A stretch of 48,921 nt of DNA from Bacteroidales bacterium (lineage in GTDB: Bacteria > Bacteroidota > Bacteroidia > Bacteroidales > UBA10428): NCBI GenBank assembly GCA_016934055.1, contig JAFGTR010000015.1:1-48921 (forward strand). Direction: 5' to 3'. The notes beneath the pieces were generated by a model. The model saw only the letters and a program-made list of their open reading frames with translations, was not told where the DNA came from and did no database searches. Position numbers and translations under genes: made by a program. Shown in pieces: positions 1 to 9,294 of this stretch; position 1 is the stretch's first letter; each line of letters begins with the position of its first letter.

Positions 1-110
1 ATTGTTGTGGTTGTTGTGGTTGTTGTGGTTGTTGTGGTTGTTGTGGTTGTTGTGGTTGTTGTGGTTGTTGTGGTTGTTGTGGTTGTTATGGTTGTTATGG
101 TTGTTATGGT
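1..110. repeat. 9-bp tandem repeat array, unit GTTGTTGTG / GTTGTTATG
   Basis: About nine copies of GTTGTTGTG are followed by three copies of the one-base variant GTTGTTATG. The array ends six bases before the stop codon (minus strand) of the WYL regulator. It runs off the left edge of the window, so its full length is unknown. The open frames across it (poly-Val or Leu-Leu-Trp repeats) are artefacts of the repeat. The same unit recurs near 9055-9118 and 24220-24270. Confidence 0.95.
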
Positions 111-115
111 TAAAA

Positions 116-1066
116 TTACCGGGAATTTTGTTTCTTTTCAATTTTTTTTACCAGGTCATACAATTTATTTTTCAGCTCAATGGTTTTTAAAACCTCCACG
201 CCATCAGCAACCATCAGAAGCCACCGTGCAAAATAATCAAGGTCACTGACCAGAAATACCATATCAGTCATTTCGTCTTTCTGTTCTTCCGTCACAAAAC
301 CATAATAAAACCTGATATTCTGCACAAAGACGGCAGCAGTCTTATCAAAGCGTAATACTATTTCTGTGAGTCCGGTTTCATTTGTCAGCCGGGAGAAATA
401 CTCCCGAAAAGTCATCGTTTGCCGGGGTACAAATACCTCATCATTCGTTTTCAGGGCACTGATCCTGTCTATCCTGAAATCGCGGTATTCTTTTCTCAAA
501 CGGCAATAGGCTATAAGATGCCAGTGCATACTGTAAAAACAGATACCCAGGGGTTCAATAATGCGGTTTTTTGTATGCTCTTCACTATATTGAGAATGGT
601 AATCAATCGCTAAAGTATTTCGTTTTACAAGGGCAAGCTGAATATCAGACAGAAACCCCGGTGATGATCCCCGTTCAGAAGAGTGAAATACCTGTATATT
701 GGAATGCAGGTCATTCAGGAATTCCTTCTCCTTTTCAGGCAATACCGATTTGATCTTGTATAATGCCGATTCAAACTGACGGCTGACAGACTGATCAGTG
801 AACTTCTCTACCACCTTTCCCGCCATCAAAAGAGCATTGGCTTCATTTGATGTAAACATAACAGGAGGAAGATGAAAGCCATCCACAATGAAATACCCTT
901 TACCTGATTCGGCACCCAAGGGAATACCGGCTTCCTCCAGGGCTTTCAAATCACGATATACAGTTCTTTTGCTGATGCAAAACCTTTCGGCAATTTCACC
1001 AGCGGTAACATATCTTTTCGTTTGCAGTTGAATAAGAATAGCTGATATCCGGTCGATACGGTTCAT
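116..1066 (-). CDS. YafY-type HTH/WYL-domain transcriptional regulator
   Basis: Predicted DNA-binding regulator of 316 residues. The N-terminus is a DeoR/HTH_11 helix-turn-helix (residues about 1-60; recognition-helix stretch ISKRTVYRDLKALEEAGIPL). The middle and C-terminal parts match the WYL ligand-binding domain, with the signature WHLIAYC followed by RDFRIDRI. An upstream in-frame start would overlap icd; the ATG at 1066 gives the usual family N-terminus MNRIDRI and leaves 34 bases after icd. It lies third in a dnaX-icd-WYL row on the minus strand and may be co-transcribed. WYL proteins sense small ligands or nucleic acids; the target cannot be read here. Family assignment is secure, specific role unknown. 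Confidence 0.9.
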   Translation of the reverse strand: MNRIDRISAILIQLQTKRYVTAGEIAERFCISKRTVYRDLKALEEAGIPLGAESGKGYFIVDGFHLPPVMFTSNEANALLMAGKVVEKFTDQSVSRQFESALYKIKSVLPEKEKEFLNDLHSNIQVFHSSERGSSPGFLSDIQLALVKRNTLAIDYHSQYSEEHTKNRIIEPLGICFYSMHWHLIAYCRLRKEYRDFRIDRISALKTNDEVFVPRQTMTFREYFSRLTNETGLTEIVLRFDKTAAVFVQNIRFYYGFVTEEQKDEMTDMVFLVSDLDYFARWLLMVADGVEVLKTIELKNKLYDLVKKIEKKQNSR

Positions 1067-1100
1067 AACAAGTCCGATACCCTGGCAGGGTGTCTGTTTT

Positions 1101-2330
1101 CTACTCCATATTTTTGATAATCTCATCGGCAAATTCAGAGCATTTGAGTTTTGTTGCGCCTGTCATCTGCCTTTCAAAGTCATAAGTGACACGTTTGGCC
1201 TGAATGGAGTCTTCCAGACCTTTAATGATCCTTCCGGCTGCCTCATCGCAACCCATGTATTCCAACATCATAACCCCTGAAAGAATTAAGGATCCGGGAT
1301 TCACCATATCTTTTCCCGCGTATTTGGGGGCAGTACCATGTGTGGCTTCAAAAACGGCATGCCCTGTTTCATAATTGATATTAGCACCGGGGGCAATGCC
1401 AATGCCGCCCACAATAGCCGCCAGGGCATCTGACATGTAATCCCCGTTCAGGTTAAGGGTGGCAATGACAGAATATTCAGCAGGCCGTGTAAGAATTTGC
1501 TGCAAAAAAGCATCGGCAATAACATCTTTAATGAGAATCTCCCGGCCAGATTCTGTGTCCTTAATAACGCACCAGGGACCTCCGTCAAGCTCAACAGCTC
1601 CGAATTCAGTCTTTGCAAGGTTATAACCCCAGTCACGGAAAGCACCCTCGGTGAATTTCATTATATTGCCTTTGTGAACAAGTGTTACTGAAGGCAGATG
1701 TTTTTCAATGGCATATTGGATGGCAGCCCTGACAAGCCTTTCAGTGCCCTGCTGCGAAACTGGTTTGACGCCTATTGAAGTTGTTTCAGGGAACCTGATT
1801 TTATTCACGCCCATCTCATTCTGAAGGAATGATAAAACCTTTGCTGCTTCGGGACTGCCGTTCATCCATTCAATACCGGCATAGATATCCTCGGTATTTT
1901 CACGGAAAATAACCATATTGGTTGTTGAAGGGTCCTTGACAGGAGAAGGAACACCGTTGAAATACCTTACAGGTCTGAGGCATACGTATAAGTCAAGCAA
2001 CTGGCGTAATGCCACATTGATTGAACGTATACCACCGCCAACCGGCGTCGTAAGAGGACCTTTAATAGCCACCAGGTGATTTCCTATGATGGTAAGCGTC
2101 TCATCAGGAAGCCAGCTCCCCGTTTCTCTGAACGCTTTTTCACCGGCCAGGACTTCCTTCCAGTATATCCTTCTTTTGTTATTGTAAACCATTTTTACAG
2201 CCGCATCAAAAACCCTGACAGAAGCACGCCAAATATCAGGTCCTGTGCCATCGCCTTCAATAAAGGGGATAATTGGAATATCAGGCACTTTTAAAATGCC
2301 ATTTTGGATAGTAATTGATTGTCCGTTCAT
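1101..2330 (-). CDS. icd: NADP-dependent isocitrate dehydrogenase
   Basis: Oxidative decarboxylation of isocitrate to 2-oxoglutarate in the TCA cycle; cytoplasmic. The 409-residue product is close to the family length of about 416. Visible motifs are [14 protein letters not shown] at the N-terminus, the isocitrate phosphate/substrate loop [17 protein letters not shown], the catalytic Tyr region [14 protein letters not shown], the Lys region [12 protein letters not shown], and the NADP-type [18 protein letters not shown] start at the ATG at 2330 (MNGQSITI) because the longer frame runs into the 3' end of dnaX. A TATTTTTG box at 2352-2345 could give it its own promoter. It contrasts with the second, atypical family member at 22999-24198. 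Confidence 0.95.
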   Translation of the reverse strand: MNGQSITIQNGILKVPDIPIIPFIEGDGTGPDIWRASVRVFDAAVKMVYNNKRRIYWKEVLAGEKAFRETGSWLPDETLTIIGNHLVAIKGPLTTPVGGGIRSINVALRQLLDLYVCLRPVRYFNGVPSPVKDPSTTNMVIFRENTEDIYAGIEWMNGSPEAAKVLSFLQNEMGVNKIRFPETTSIGVKPVSQQGTERLVRAAIQYAIEKHLPSVTLVHKGNIMKFTEGAFRDWGYNLAKTEFGAVELDGGPWCVIKDTESGREILIKDVIADAFLQQILTRPAEYSVIATLNLNGDYMSDALAAIVGGIGIAPGANINYETGHAVFEATHGTAPKYAGKDMVNPGSLILSGVMMLEYMGCDEAAGRIIKGLEDSIQAKRVTYDFERQMTGATKLKCSEFADEIIKNME

Positions 2331-2344
2331 TGTTTTTTTCTGTT

Positions 2345-2373
2345 CAAAAATAGTTCTTAAAAATTTATTCCAA
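2345..2373 (-). promoter_or_regulatory. Candidate Bacteroidota promoter for icd
   Basis: On the minus strand TATTTTTG (2352-2345) fits the TAnnTTTG -7 consensus, with TTG at 2373-2371 separated by 18 bases. It lies inside the last codons of dnaX and would start transcription roughly ten bases before the icd ATG. Spacing is one base short of the usual 19-21, so this is tentative. Confidence 0.35.
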
Positions 2374-3066
2374 TTCAAGTCCCAGATCCTGTATAAACTT
2401 GTTAACCATGGGATTTTTTTCGCTCAGGTGGGTGAGTTTTTCATCCGCTGTATATAATTTCTTTTTTTGATCACCAACAGGCAGAATATCAGCCTCAATA
2501 CGAATACCCGGCCTTTGCATTTCACGTTGTAAAAATTTTTCCAGGTCAGCCTTTATATTTTTCTGAAATGAATCGAGTTGTTCCTGATTGCTGAATGAGA
2601 TCCCGAGAATATTATTTTCTTTAATTGTCGGTTCTGTATTTCTCAGGGCGGCAGAAAACCTCGGCTTTTCACTCTTAATTGAGTCAGCATAGGCATTCCA
2701 GCATTTCATCATAAACTCTCCAACAATAGGAATATCATTAATTGTTTCAGATACATGGAAATCCTCTTCATTTAAAGGTTCATCATCATCTGTGGCATCA
2801 ATCTGATGTCCATTTTCAAAACCCAGAAGAGCATTCTTTATGGAAATGGTGTGTGTTTTTTTCGGATAGGTATTATTTTCCTCCTTCACTTCCTTTGACA
2901 GCCTTTCACTGCCCGGCACATAGAAAGAAGTCTCTTTAACTGCATCTTTGCTGATGTCATTATGCTTTTCACCAGATAAACTGGTTTTAAGGTTTTTATC
3001 CGCATCGGTGTCCGAATCAGACCTTATTGGTGTTTCTTCAGGTTTTCCGTTATATTTTTTTTTTTT
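2365..3066 (-). CDS. dnaX: DnaX tau C-terminal region, reached by frameshift from the gamma frame
   Basis: This open frame continues from the A12 run at 3066-3055 to a stop at 2365, about 233 residues. After the Lys run it begins [15 protein letters not shown], a linker, and ends with a compact tau-like domain ([20 protein letters not shown] ... [18 protein letters not shown]) resembling the C-terminus of Bacteroidota DnaX. No stop codon interrupts it between the A run and 2365. Joining it to the upstream frame by loss of one A or gain of two A gives a protein of about 597 residues, a normal full-length DnaX. An internal ATG-type start (2919) is unlikely to be used. It may be expressed only as the tau extension by slippage, or the break may be a sequencing error in the homopolymer. 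Confidence 0.75.
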   Translation of the reverse strand, partial: KKKKYNGKPEETPIRSDSDTDADKNLKTSLSGEKHNDISKDAVKETSFYVPGSERLSKEVKEENNTYPKKTHTISIKNALLGFENGHQIDATDDDEPLNEEDFHVSETINDIPIVGEFMMKCWNAYADSIKSEKPRFSAALRNTEPTIKENNILGISFSNQEQLDSFQKNIKADLEKFLQREMQRPGIRIEADILPVGDQKKKLYTADEKLTHLSEKNPMVNKFIQDLGLELE

Positions 3067-4159
3067 CGTTGCAGATGTTACAAAGCCTGATCAATGCAAT
3101 TTCAACATGCAAACGCTGATTACGGCTGGCTTTATAAGATATTTCACATTGATTGAGGATATCAAGGGCTTTATATAAAAACTCCGGTTCACATTCCTGC
3201 GCCTGTTCGATGTATTTTAAACGAACAGACTCACCTGTTTCCAGCAATATTGCGGTAACTTCATCACGTGACACCAAAATATCCCTGAGATGACCTGCAA
3301 GTCCGCTAATAAAATTCAAACCATCAAATCCTTTAAGCAGAATTTCGTTAAATAACAGCAATGCATTCGGCACATCACTTTTGATAAAACAATGGGTTAT
3401 TTTAAAGTAGTATTCATAGTCAAGTACGTTCAGATTCTCAATAACACCGTTATAAGTAATGGTGTTTTGCGAAAAACTTACCAGCTGGTCAAAAATGGTC
3501 AGTGCATCACGCATGGCACCATCAGCCTTAAGAGCAATAATTTGCAGCGCCTCTTCCTCAGCTTCAATACCTTCTTTGACAGCAATTTTTTTCAGGTATT
3601 CTGCAATATCTTCCACCTTTATCCTGTTAAAATCATATATCTGGCAACGCGACAGGATTGTTGGGATAATCTTGTGTTTTTCAGTGGTCGCCAGTATGAA
3701 AATTGCATGAGGCGGAGGTTCTTCGAGGGTTTTAAGAAATGCATTAAAAGCTGATTGTGAAAGCATGTGTACTTCATCAATGATGTATACACTATACTTC
3801 CCTGTCTGAGGAATTATTCTGACACTTTCAATAAGGTTTCTGATATCGTCAACTGAATTATTTGAGGCAGCATCCAGTTCATGGATATTGAATGATTTAG
3901 AATTATTGAAGGACTGACATGACTCACACTGATTGCATGGTTCGGCATCAGCGCCCAGACTGGCACAGTTAATAGTCTTGGCAAAAATACGTGCACAGGT
4001 TGTTTTACCTACTCCCCTTGGACCGCAGAATAGATAGGCATGGGCAAGATGGCCTGAAAGTATGGCGCTCTTAAGTGTGGAAGTGATAACCGATTGACCA
4101 ACCACAGCATCAAATGTGTCAGGCCTGTATTTTCTTGCTGAGACCAAATAATTTTCCAT
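3050..4159 (-). CDS. dnaX: DNA polymerase III clamp-loader subunit (gamma form), DnaX
   Basis: ATPase of the clamp loader that loads the sliding clamp during replication. The 369-residue frame carries Walker A GPRGVGKTTCARIF, a four-Cys zinc module (CASLGADAEPCNQCESC), Walker B with DEVHML, sensor-1 FILATTEKHKIIPTILSRCQ and the DnaX domain III region. The start is taken at the ATG at 4159 (MENYLVSARKYRP), the standard DnaX N-terminus, rather than the upstream alternative at 4180. The frame ends at 3050, four codons past NE in a run of 12 A, giving NEKKKI then stop. This resembles a gamma product with tau made by slippage. Divergent from rpsF. Confidence 0.93.
   Translation of the reverse strand: MENYLVSARKYRPDTFDAVVGQSVITSTLKSAILSGHLAHAYLFCGPRGVGKTTCARIFAKTINCASLGADAEPCNQCESCQSFNNSKSFNIHELDAASNNSVDDIRNLIESVRIIPQTGKYSVYIIDEVHMLSQSAFNAFLKTLEEPPPHAIFILATTEKHKIIPTILSRCQIYDFNRIKVEDIAEYLKKIAVKEGIEAEEEALQIIALKADGAMRDALTIFDQLVSFSQNTITYNGVIENLNVLDYEYYFKITHCFIKSDVPNALLLFNEILLKGFDGLNFISGLAGHLRDILVSRDEVTAILLETGESVRLKYIEQAQECEPEFLYKALDILNQCEISYKASRNQRLHVEIALIRLCNICNEKKKI
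3055..3066 (-). promoter_or_regulatory. dnaX: A12 slippage tract in dnaX
   Basis: Twelve consecutive A residues on the coding (minus) strand lie exactly where the gamma frame ends and the tau frame takes over. The zero frame stops 3 bases after the run; the frame reached by a -1 ribosomal shift stops at 3024-3026; only a net loss of one or gain of two bases enters the long tau frame. This geometry fits RNA-polymerase slippage as known for Thermus dnaX, though an assembly indel is not excluded. Confidence 0.6.
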
Positions 4160-4177
4160 ACGCTGAAATTTCCTTGG

Positions 4178-4185
4178 CAAATATA
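4178..4185 (-). promoter_or_regulatory. Candidate -7 box for dnaX
   Basis: Minus-strand TATATTTG fits TAnnTTTG and lies 19 bases upstream of the dnaX ATG. I see no convincing -33 TTG at the right distance, so this is a weak call. Confidence 0.35.
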
Positions 4186-4297
4186 TATAAAAGTGAATTG
4201 GATAACCACCACTCCGGGAGGTATAAATTCCGGTTCATGCTGAAAAGTGACTTCAATTCTGCCCGGAACGGATTAAAATACAAATTCCTAAAATTTA

Positions 4298-4328
4298 TTT
4301 GATTAGATCAAAAAAGTTAATACTTTTG
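4298..4328 (+). promoter_or_regulatory. Bacteroidota promoter of the rpsF operon
   Basis: TTTG (4298-4301), 19 bases, then TACTTTTG (4321-4328): an exact match to TTTG-N19-TAnnTTTG. Transcription would start near 4335, giving an rpsF leader of about 30 bases. It lies in the divergent space between dnaX and rpsF. Confidence 0.75.
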
Positions 4329-4365
4329 CGTGCCGAAAAAATAATGTTAATTAAAAAATCAAAGC

Positions 4366-4722
4366 ATGTTGAATCATTACGAAACCGTTTTCATTGTAAC
4401 TCCCGTTTTATCTGAGACTCAGATGAAGGAAGCGGTTGATAAATTCAGGAAGGTGATCGTTGACAAAGGCGGTGAAATTGTCCACGAAGAGAACTGGGGA
4501 TTAAGGAAACTGGCTTATCCCATTCACAAAAAATCAACAGGATTCTTTTATCTAATTGATTTTAAAGCACCAGGCAACCTTATCCAGGTGCTGGAAACCG
4601 AATACAAACGAGATGAACGTATTATCAGGTTCCAAACCGTAAAAATGGATAAATATGCTGTTGAATTCAGTGAAAAGAGAAGAAACAAAAAAGAAAACGC
4701 CGAAAAAGTAAAGGAGGACTAA
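4366..4722 (+). CDS. rpsF: 30S ribosomal protein S6
   Basis: 118 residues. The sequence [20 protein letters not shown], then [19 protein letters not shown] and TGFFYLIDF, is classic bS6, which pairs with S18 on the 16S rRNA central domain. The C-terminal tail is Lys/Glu rich ([15 protein letters not shown]), as usual in Bacteroidota. It is the first gene of the S6-S18-L9 operon; three bases separate it from rpsR. No ssb gene lies between S6 and S18, unlike in many Firmicutes. Promoter immediately upstream at 4298-4328. Confidence 0.97.
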   Translation: MLNHYETVFIVTPVLSETQMKEAVDKFRKVIVDKGGEIVHEENWGLRKLAYPIHKKSTGFFYLIDFKAPGNLIQVLETEYKRDERIIRFQTVKMDKYAVEFSEKRRNKKENAEKVKED

Positions 4723-4725
4723 ATC

Positions 4726-5007
4726 ATGAATGCACAGGCATCCGCCAATCAAAGTGAAATACGATTTCTCACACCCCCTACAGTAGAAATCAAGAAAAAG
4801 AAATACTGCCGTTTCAAGAAGAACAAAATAAAATATCTTGATTACAAGGACCCTGAATTTCTTAAAAAATTCCTGAATGAACAAGGCAAGATTCTACCCC
4901 GAAGGGTTACAGGAACTTCGCTGAAATATCAGAAGAAAGTAGCCGTTGCTGTTAAAAGGGCAAGACACCTGGCTTTGCTGCCCTATGTTGCTGATTTGTT
5001 AAAATAA
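4726..5007 (+). CDS. rpsR: 30S ribosomal protein S18
   Basis: 93 residues with the bS18 core [20 protein letters not shown] and the end motif [20 protein letters not shown] followed by [10 protein letters not shown]. The N-terminal extension of about 20 residues ([20 protein letters not shown]) is longer than in E. coli S18, as seen in other Bacteroidota. It lies between rpsF (gap 3 bases) and rplI (gap 17 bases) and is surely co-transcribed with them. Binds S6 in the small subunit platform. Confidence 0.97.
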   Translation: MNAQASANQSEIRFLTPPTVEIKKKKYCRFKKNKIKYLDYKDPEFLKKFLNEQGKILPRRVTGTSLKYQKKVAVAVKRARHLALLPYVADLLK

Positions 5008-5024
5008 TCAAAAGCAGAAGAATT

Positions 5025-5471
5025 ATGGAAGTTATATTAAAGCAAGATATCCCTAACCTGGGCTATAAAGATGACATTATCAAAGTTAAAAACGGTTATG
5101 CCGTTAACTATCTGATACCAAAAGGTCTGGCTGTTAATGCCACTGTATCGGCAAAAAAGGCCCATGCTGAAATAATAAAACAACGGGCTCATAAAGAAGC
5201 CAAAGTGCGTGAAGAAGCTGAAGCAATTGCAGAAAAGCTGAAAACGATCGATCTGAGCATTGGTGCAAAAACCAGTTCAAAAGGTAAGATTTTCGGATCA
5301 GTAAATGCTATTCAGATTGCTGAAGCATTGCAGGAAAAGGGATTTGAAATCGACAGAAAAAACATCACTTTTAAGGAAGATCTGATAAAAGAAGTCGGAA
5401 AATACCATGCAAAAATCAAACTTCATAAAGAAGTACAGGTTGAAATACCGTTTGAGATTGTAGCGGAATAG
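5025..5471 (+). CDS. rplI: 50S ribosomal protein L9
   Basis: 148 residues, normal bL9 length. The N-terminal domain begins MEVILKQDIPNLGYKDDIIK and contains VKNGYAVNYLIPKGLAV; a long connecting helix (residues about 45-75) leads to the C-terminal rRNA-binding domain ending HKEVQVEIPFEIVAE. Last gene of the S6-S18-L9 operon; a hairpin plus T-run lies about 50 bases downstream. Confidence 0.97.
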   Translation: MEVILKQDIPNLGYKDDIIKVKNGYAVNYLIPKGLAVNATVSAKKAHAEIIKQRAHKEAKVREEAEAIAEKLKTIDLSIGAKTSSKGKIFGSVNAIQIAEALQEKGFEIDRKNITFKEDLIKEVGKYHAKIKLHKEVQVEIPFEIVAE

Positions 5472-5754
5472 AAGGAAGACGGAAGATTAAAGACAAAAGA
5501 TAAAAAACTGAAAGACTATGCAGGGGCGATCAATATGGTCGCCTTTGTTTTTTGTGAAATATTGAGCTCACTGTTCACTGTTCGCTGTTTACTTTTCAAA
5601 GATTATTTCAAACCTTCAAACCTGCCTTACGGCAAACAGGTTCTCAAATTTTTAAACCTACCTGGCAGGCAGGCTCTCAAATCTTCAAATCTGTAAATAT
5701 ATTATTGGCATTGTTCCCGAATTTGTAATAATTTTCAGGCAAGAATTTCATCCA
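5472..5754. repeat. Intergenic region with short tandem repeats and palindromes
   Basis: No gene seen. Directly after the rplI stop is an A-rich repeat with AGACAAAAGA (5491-5500), related to copies at 9161 and 30186. The operon terminator follows at 5523-5553. Then come ACTGTTC-type direct repeats (about 5566-5593), a palindrome AACCTGCC-ttac-GGCAAACAGGTT (5619-5642), CCTACCTGGCAGGCAGG (about 5658-5674) and repeats of the type TCTCAAAT/TTCAAAT. Confidence 0.7.
5523..5553 (+). terminator. Rho-independent terminator of rpsF-rpsR-rplI
   Basis: GGCGAT (5525-5530) pairs with GTCGCC (5538-5543) around a 7-base loop, followed by TTTGTTTTTT. The stem is six pairs with one T-G wobble, extended by upstream G residues. 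Its position 50 bases after rplI fits the end of the ribosomal operon. Confidence 0.7.
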
Positions 5755-8700
5755 TTGGCAAAATTAAAAGTCATACGTGCTTCAGCCGGTTCAGGTAAAA
5801 CATATACCTTAACAGAAGAATACCTGAAACTGGCTTTTCTTAACACAGATTCTTTCAGGCATATACTGGCGGTTACCTTTACCAATAAGGCCACAGCTGA
5901 GATGAAAAGCCGCCTGATCAGAGAGCTCTTCCTTCTGTCAACGGGGCAGGATTCAAAACACATGCAAAAACTCAATGAAGCTCTGGGCATCTCTGAAACT
6001 GTTGCGAGGACCAGAGCATCCACCCTGCTTCAGAAGATTCTCCACGATTACTCACGGTTTTTCGTCGGGACCATCGATAGTTTTTTTCAGCGCATTATCC
6101 GTTCGTTTACGCGTGAGATGGGAATCCAGAGCGGATATACAATTGAACTCGATACAGATCCGATACTCGAAGAGGCCATTAACAGACTTCAGACCGAAAC
6201 AACAACCAATAATGTATTACTGCATTGGTTAACAGATTATGCTCTGGATAATATTGAAAAAGGGAATACCTGGAATTTCAGAAAAGATATTACAAGACTT
6301 GGACAACAACTCTTTAACGAACAATATAAAACATTCAGTCATACCTTGTCTGGCAAGCTGGCAGATAAGGAATTCATGGGCCAGTATCAACAAGACCTGT
6401 ATGGCATCAGAAAAAGATTTGAAACATCCATGCGCCGGATGGCGACACAGGGTGTTAATCTATTCCGTTCAGCCGGTCTTGATACCGGAGATTTTTTCCA
6501 GACGAAGAGCGGTCCGGCAGCATTCCTGTTAAAACTCTCCAACGGCATCATTACCGAGCCCAATTCCTATGTCAGAAAGGCAGCAATCTCACCTGATGGC
6601 TGGTTTTCCAAAACATCTCCGAAGAAGAAGGAAATCGAAAACCTATGCCATAACGGTCTGTTAAGGCTGTTACAGGAAATACTTTCCTTTTACGAACATG
6701 AAAGCCGCAACTATTTCACGGCAGGGCATATCCTTAAAAATCTGTATGCCCTGGGTATCCTTACCGATCTTTCCAAACATCTTCAGGATTATTGTCGTGA
6801 GAATAATATTTTTTTGCTATCAGAAGCGGCTTCCTTTATTAATGAAGTTATCGATAATAACGATACACCGTTTGTTTATGAAAAAACCGGGAATCATTTT
6901 CATCATTTTATGATTGATGAGTTCCAGGACACTTCACTTTTACAATGGCATAATTTCAGGCCTTTGATCAGCAACAGCCTGTCACAGCACTATGATAATC
7001 TGATCGTCGGAGATGTAAAGCAATCCATATACCGCTGGCGAAACAGCAACTGGGAAATTCTGGCCAATGCTGTTGGTTCTGAATTTTACGAACAAAGTCT
7101 TTCGTTTAACACCCTTGATCATAATCACAGAAGCTTCGAAAACATTATACGCTTTAACAATACCTTTTTTAATGAAGCTTCTCACTATATACAAACCTGT
7201 TTTGACGAGCAAGCCGTCGAAGCCGGCACCACAATAACAGCAGATTTACACCAGGCCGTCATCCGTAATTTTGAAGATGCCGTTCAGATACCGGGGCAGC
7301 CTGAAAAACCAGGTGGATTGGTGCGAATGACCCTTCTTGAGAATGATTCTTACAAAACGGTTATTGAGGAACAATTGATATCCCTGATAAACAACCTGCT
7401 GAAAAAAGGCTATGCTGCCAATGACATTGCAGTTCTTACCCGAAAAAACGATGAAGCAAAAGAGATAACAAATTACCTTCTGAACAGAGACAACACCTCT
7501 GAAAAAAACAAGATTACATTTGGGGTAATTTCAGATGAATCATTATATCTGTCGAATTCAACGGCCGTCCGCTTTCTTACGGGTCTCCTCAGGTATTATA
7601 TTGCCCCTGAAGACATCATAAACAAATATCTTATTGTCAGTGAATATATTAATTATTTTATTTCTGATGAGGAAAGACGTAAGTTTCATTGGTTTCCTGA
7701 CAATATTGGAATGCAAGATCATAATCTTTTAACAGTTTTTCCTGAAGGCTTCAAAAGAATAACCGAGAAAGTGGTTGATCTCTCACTTTTTGAACTGGTT
7801 GAAAATCTGATCTTTCTTTTTAACCTGAATAATATTAAAGGTGAATCAGTTTATCTTCAAGGCTTTCAGGATATGATACTTGATTTCACTCAACGAAAAT
7901 CTTCTTCTGTTGTTGATTTTATTGAATTCTGGGACGAAAGAGGGTGTAAAAAACCTGTTTCCCTGCCCGATAATCAAAATGCCATACGGGTTTTGACCAT
8001 TCATAAGGCAAAAGGCCTTGAGTTTCCGGTTGTTATTATGCCTTATTGTAACTGGAATATGGCTGATCAGGCAAACAGATCAGTCCTATGGTGCAAACCC
8101 GATCAGCCTCCTTTTAACAAGCTCAGCATTGTGCCGGTAGAATTCACTTCAAAATTGGGGAAAACGCAATTTGCGTCTGCTTATTTCGAAGAATTACTGA
8201 AACAATATATTGATACTATTAATCTTTTATATGTTGCCTTTACCAGGGCATCAAAAGCATTATTCATTTTCTCTCCAAAATCTGAAAAAGGCCAGATAAC
8301 AAATGTTTCTGATCTTTTGTTAAGACTTGTAACAAAAGAGATCGTCCCGTCAAATGATCAGAATGTAATATCCCTGAAAAAATACTATAATTCAACAAAT
8401 CAGGTATTTGAATATGGTTCTTTGCCCTACCAACGTCATGACATGCATTCAAATGATACATTGCCGGCTATTGACAATCATTATCCTGTCTTTTACACCA
8501 ACAATCGCCTGAGAATAGCTTATCAGGGTAAAATACTCATAGAGCCGGAGACCAATAAAATTACACGGTCAGTTTCAACAGGAAGCCAGATGCATGAAAT
8601 TTTTTCACATATCATCAATGTGAATGATATACCGGTTGTTATTAACAGATGGAGGCTTGAAGGAAAAATTACAGCTTCCGAAGCAAAGAACATAACATCT

Positions 8701-9000
8701 GCTCTTAAAGACTGTTTTAAGGACCCCCAGGTATTAAGTTGGTTCTCAGGCAGCTGGAAGATCATGACAGAAACTGAATTTATCCTCCCTGATGGCACAG
8801 TGAAACGTCCTGACAGAGTGCTGACAAAAAATGACAAAGCCATTGTCATTGATTATAAATTCGGTAAAATAATGGACAATGAGCATCAAAAACAGGTTAG
8901 GGTTTACCATAAACTTTTGCTTGACATGGGATATAAAAATGTGAAAGCATGGCTCTGGTATGTGACAATGCATAAAGTGATTCAGGTTGAAATGGGGTAG
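5755..9000 (+). CDS. AddA-like UvrD/REP-family helicase-nuclease
   Basis: Large ATP-dependent double-strand-break resection enzyme (1081 residues) of the RecB/AddA type. Walker A ASAGSGKT is at residues 9-16, followed by VTFTNKATAEM and GTIDSFFQRIIRSF. Motif II DEFQDTS is near residue 388, motif III GDVKQSIYRWR near 419, motif V TIHKAKGLEFPVVIMP near 749 and motif VI YVAFTRA near 825. A C-terminal PD-(D/E)XK nuclease has RPDRVL (about 1018) and VIDYKFGK (about 1031). No ATG fits: the TTG at 5755 puts Walker A at the usual distance from the N-terminus. The partner AddB/RecC-like subunit, often adjacent in Bacteroidota, is not in this window. Single gene, between repeat-rich gaps. Confidence 0.9.
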   Translation: MAKLKVIRASAGSGKTYTLTEEYLKLAFLNTDSFRHILAVTFTNKATAEMKSRLIRELFLLSTGQDSKHMQKLNEALGISETVARTRASTLLQKILHDYSRFFVGTIDSFFQRIIRSFTREMGIQSGYTIELDTDPILEEAINRLQTETTTNNVLLHWLTDYALDNIEKGNTWNFRKDITRLGQQLFNEQYKTFSHTLSGKLADKEFMGQYQQDLYGIRKRFETSMRRMATQGVNLFRSAGLDTGDFFQTKSGPAAFLLKLSNGIITEPNSYVRKAAISPDGWFSKTSPKKKEIENLCHNGLLRLLQEILSFYEHESRNYFTAGHILKNLYALGILTDLSKHLQDYCRENNIFLLSEAASFINEVIDNNDTPFVYEKTGNHFHHFMIDEFQDTSLLQWHNFRPLISNSLSQHYDNLIVGDVKQSIYRWRNSNWEILANAVGSEFYEQSLSFNTLDHNHRSFENIIRFNNTFFNEASHYIQTCFDEQAVEAGTTITADLHQAVIRNFEDAVQIPGQPEKPGGLVRMTLLENDSYKTVIEEQLISLINNLLKKGYAANDIAVLTRKNDEAKEITNYLLNRDNTSEKNKITFGVISDESLYLSNSTAVRFLTGLLRYYIAPEDIINKYLIVSEYINYFISDEERRKFHWFPDNIGMQDHNLLTVFPEGFKRITEKVVDLSLFELVENLIFLFNLNNIKGESVYLQGFQDMILDFTQRKSSSVVDFIEFWDERGCKKPVSLPDNQNAIRVLTIHKAKGLEFPVVIMPYCNWNMADQANRSVLWCKPDQPPFNKLSIVPVEFTSKLGKTQFASAYFEELLKQYIDTINLLYVAFTRASKALFIFSPKSEKGQITNVSDLLLRLVTKEIVPSNDQNVISLKKYYNSTNQVFEYGSLPYQRHDMHSNDTLPAIDNHYPVFYTNNRLRIAYQGKILIEPETNKITRSVSTGSQMHEIFSHIINVNDIPVVINRWRLEGKITASEAKNITSALKDCFKDPQVLSWFSGSWKIMTETEFILPDGTVKRPDRVLTKNDKAIVIDYKFGKIMDNEHQKQVRVYHKLLLDMGYKNVKAWLWYVTMHKVIQVEMG

Positions 9001-9294
9001 ACATTATTGTCGGACAACCTGCCTGACGGCAGGTTGTCGGTTGAGGGTTGTGACTGTTATGGTTGTTATGGTTGTTATGGTTGTTATGGTTGTTATGGTT
9101 GTTATAATGGTTATGTTGTGCCTGTTATAACTTCAGCGAATGGGCAGGGTCTGGAGTAAAGAATCAAGACAAAAGATAAAAGATTTAAGAATAATGAGTA
9201 AAACAAATTTTCCGCGAAATAACAACATGCAAATCACCAAACCTGCCTGCGCTGCCGCTACGGCAGGCAGGTCACCAAATCACCAAATAAACAA
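9001..9294. repeat. Intergenic repeat region (palindromes and 9-bp array)
   Basis: No gene seen. An 11-bp perfect hairpin GACAACCTGCC-tgac-GGCAGGTTGTC (9013-9038) starts 12 bases after the helicase stop. A GTTGTTATG array with about five copies follows (9055-9105, then degenerate to 9118). GAATCAAGACAAAAGAT (9161-9177) is identical to 30186-30202. A second palindrome ACCTGCCTGC...GCAGGCAGGT (9241-9272) lies inside CAAATCACCAAA repeats just before the next gene. Confidence 0.8.

Noticed and set aside
1..249. Open frames reading poly-Val or Leu-Leu-Trp through the 9-bp array
   Set aside because: They are by-products of a tandem repeat without stops; no start context and no homology.
3024..3066. 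E. coli-style -1 ribosomal frameshift in dnaX
   Set aside because: The -1 frame reaches a stop at 3024-3026 after about a dozen codons, and the tau C-terminus is in the other frame.
4329..4365. S6-S18 autoregulatory leader structure before rpsF
   Set aside because: A CCGA sequence is present in the short leader, but I could not fold the stem that the known motif requires.
9055..9118. CRISPR-like array
   Set aside because: The repeats are contiguous 9-bp units without spacers, and no cas genes are present.
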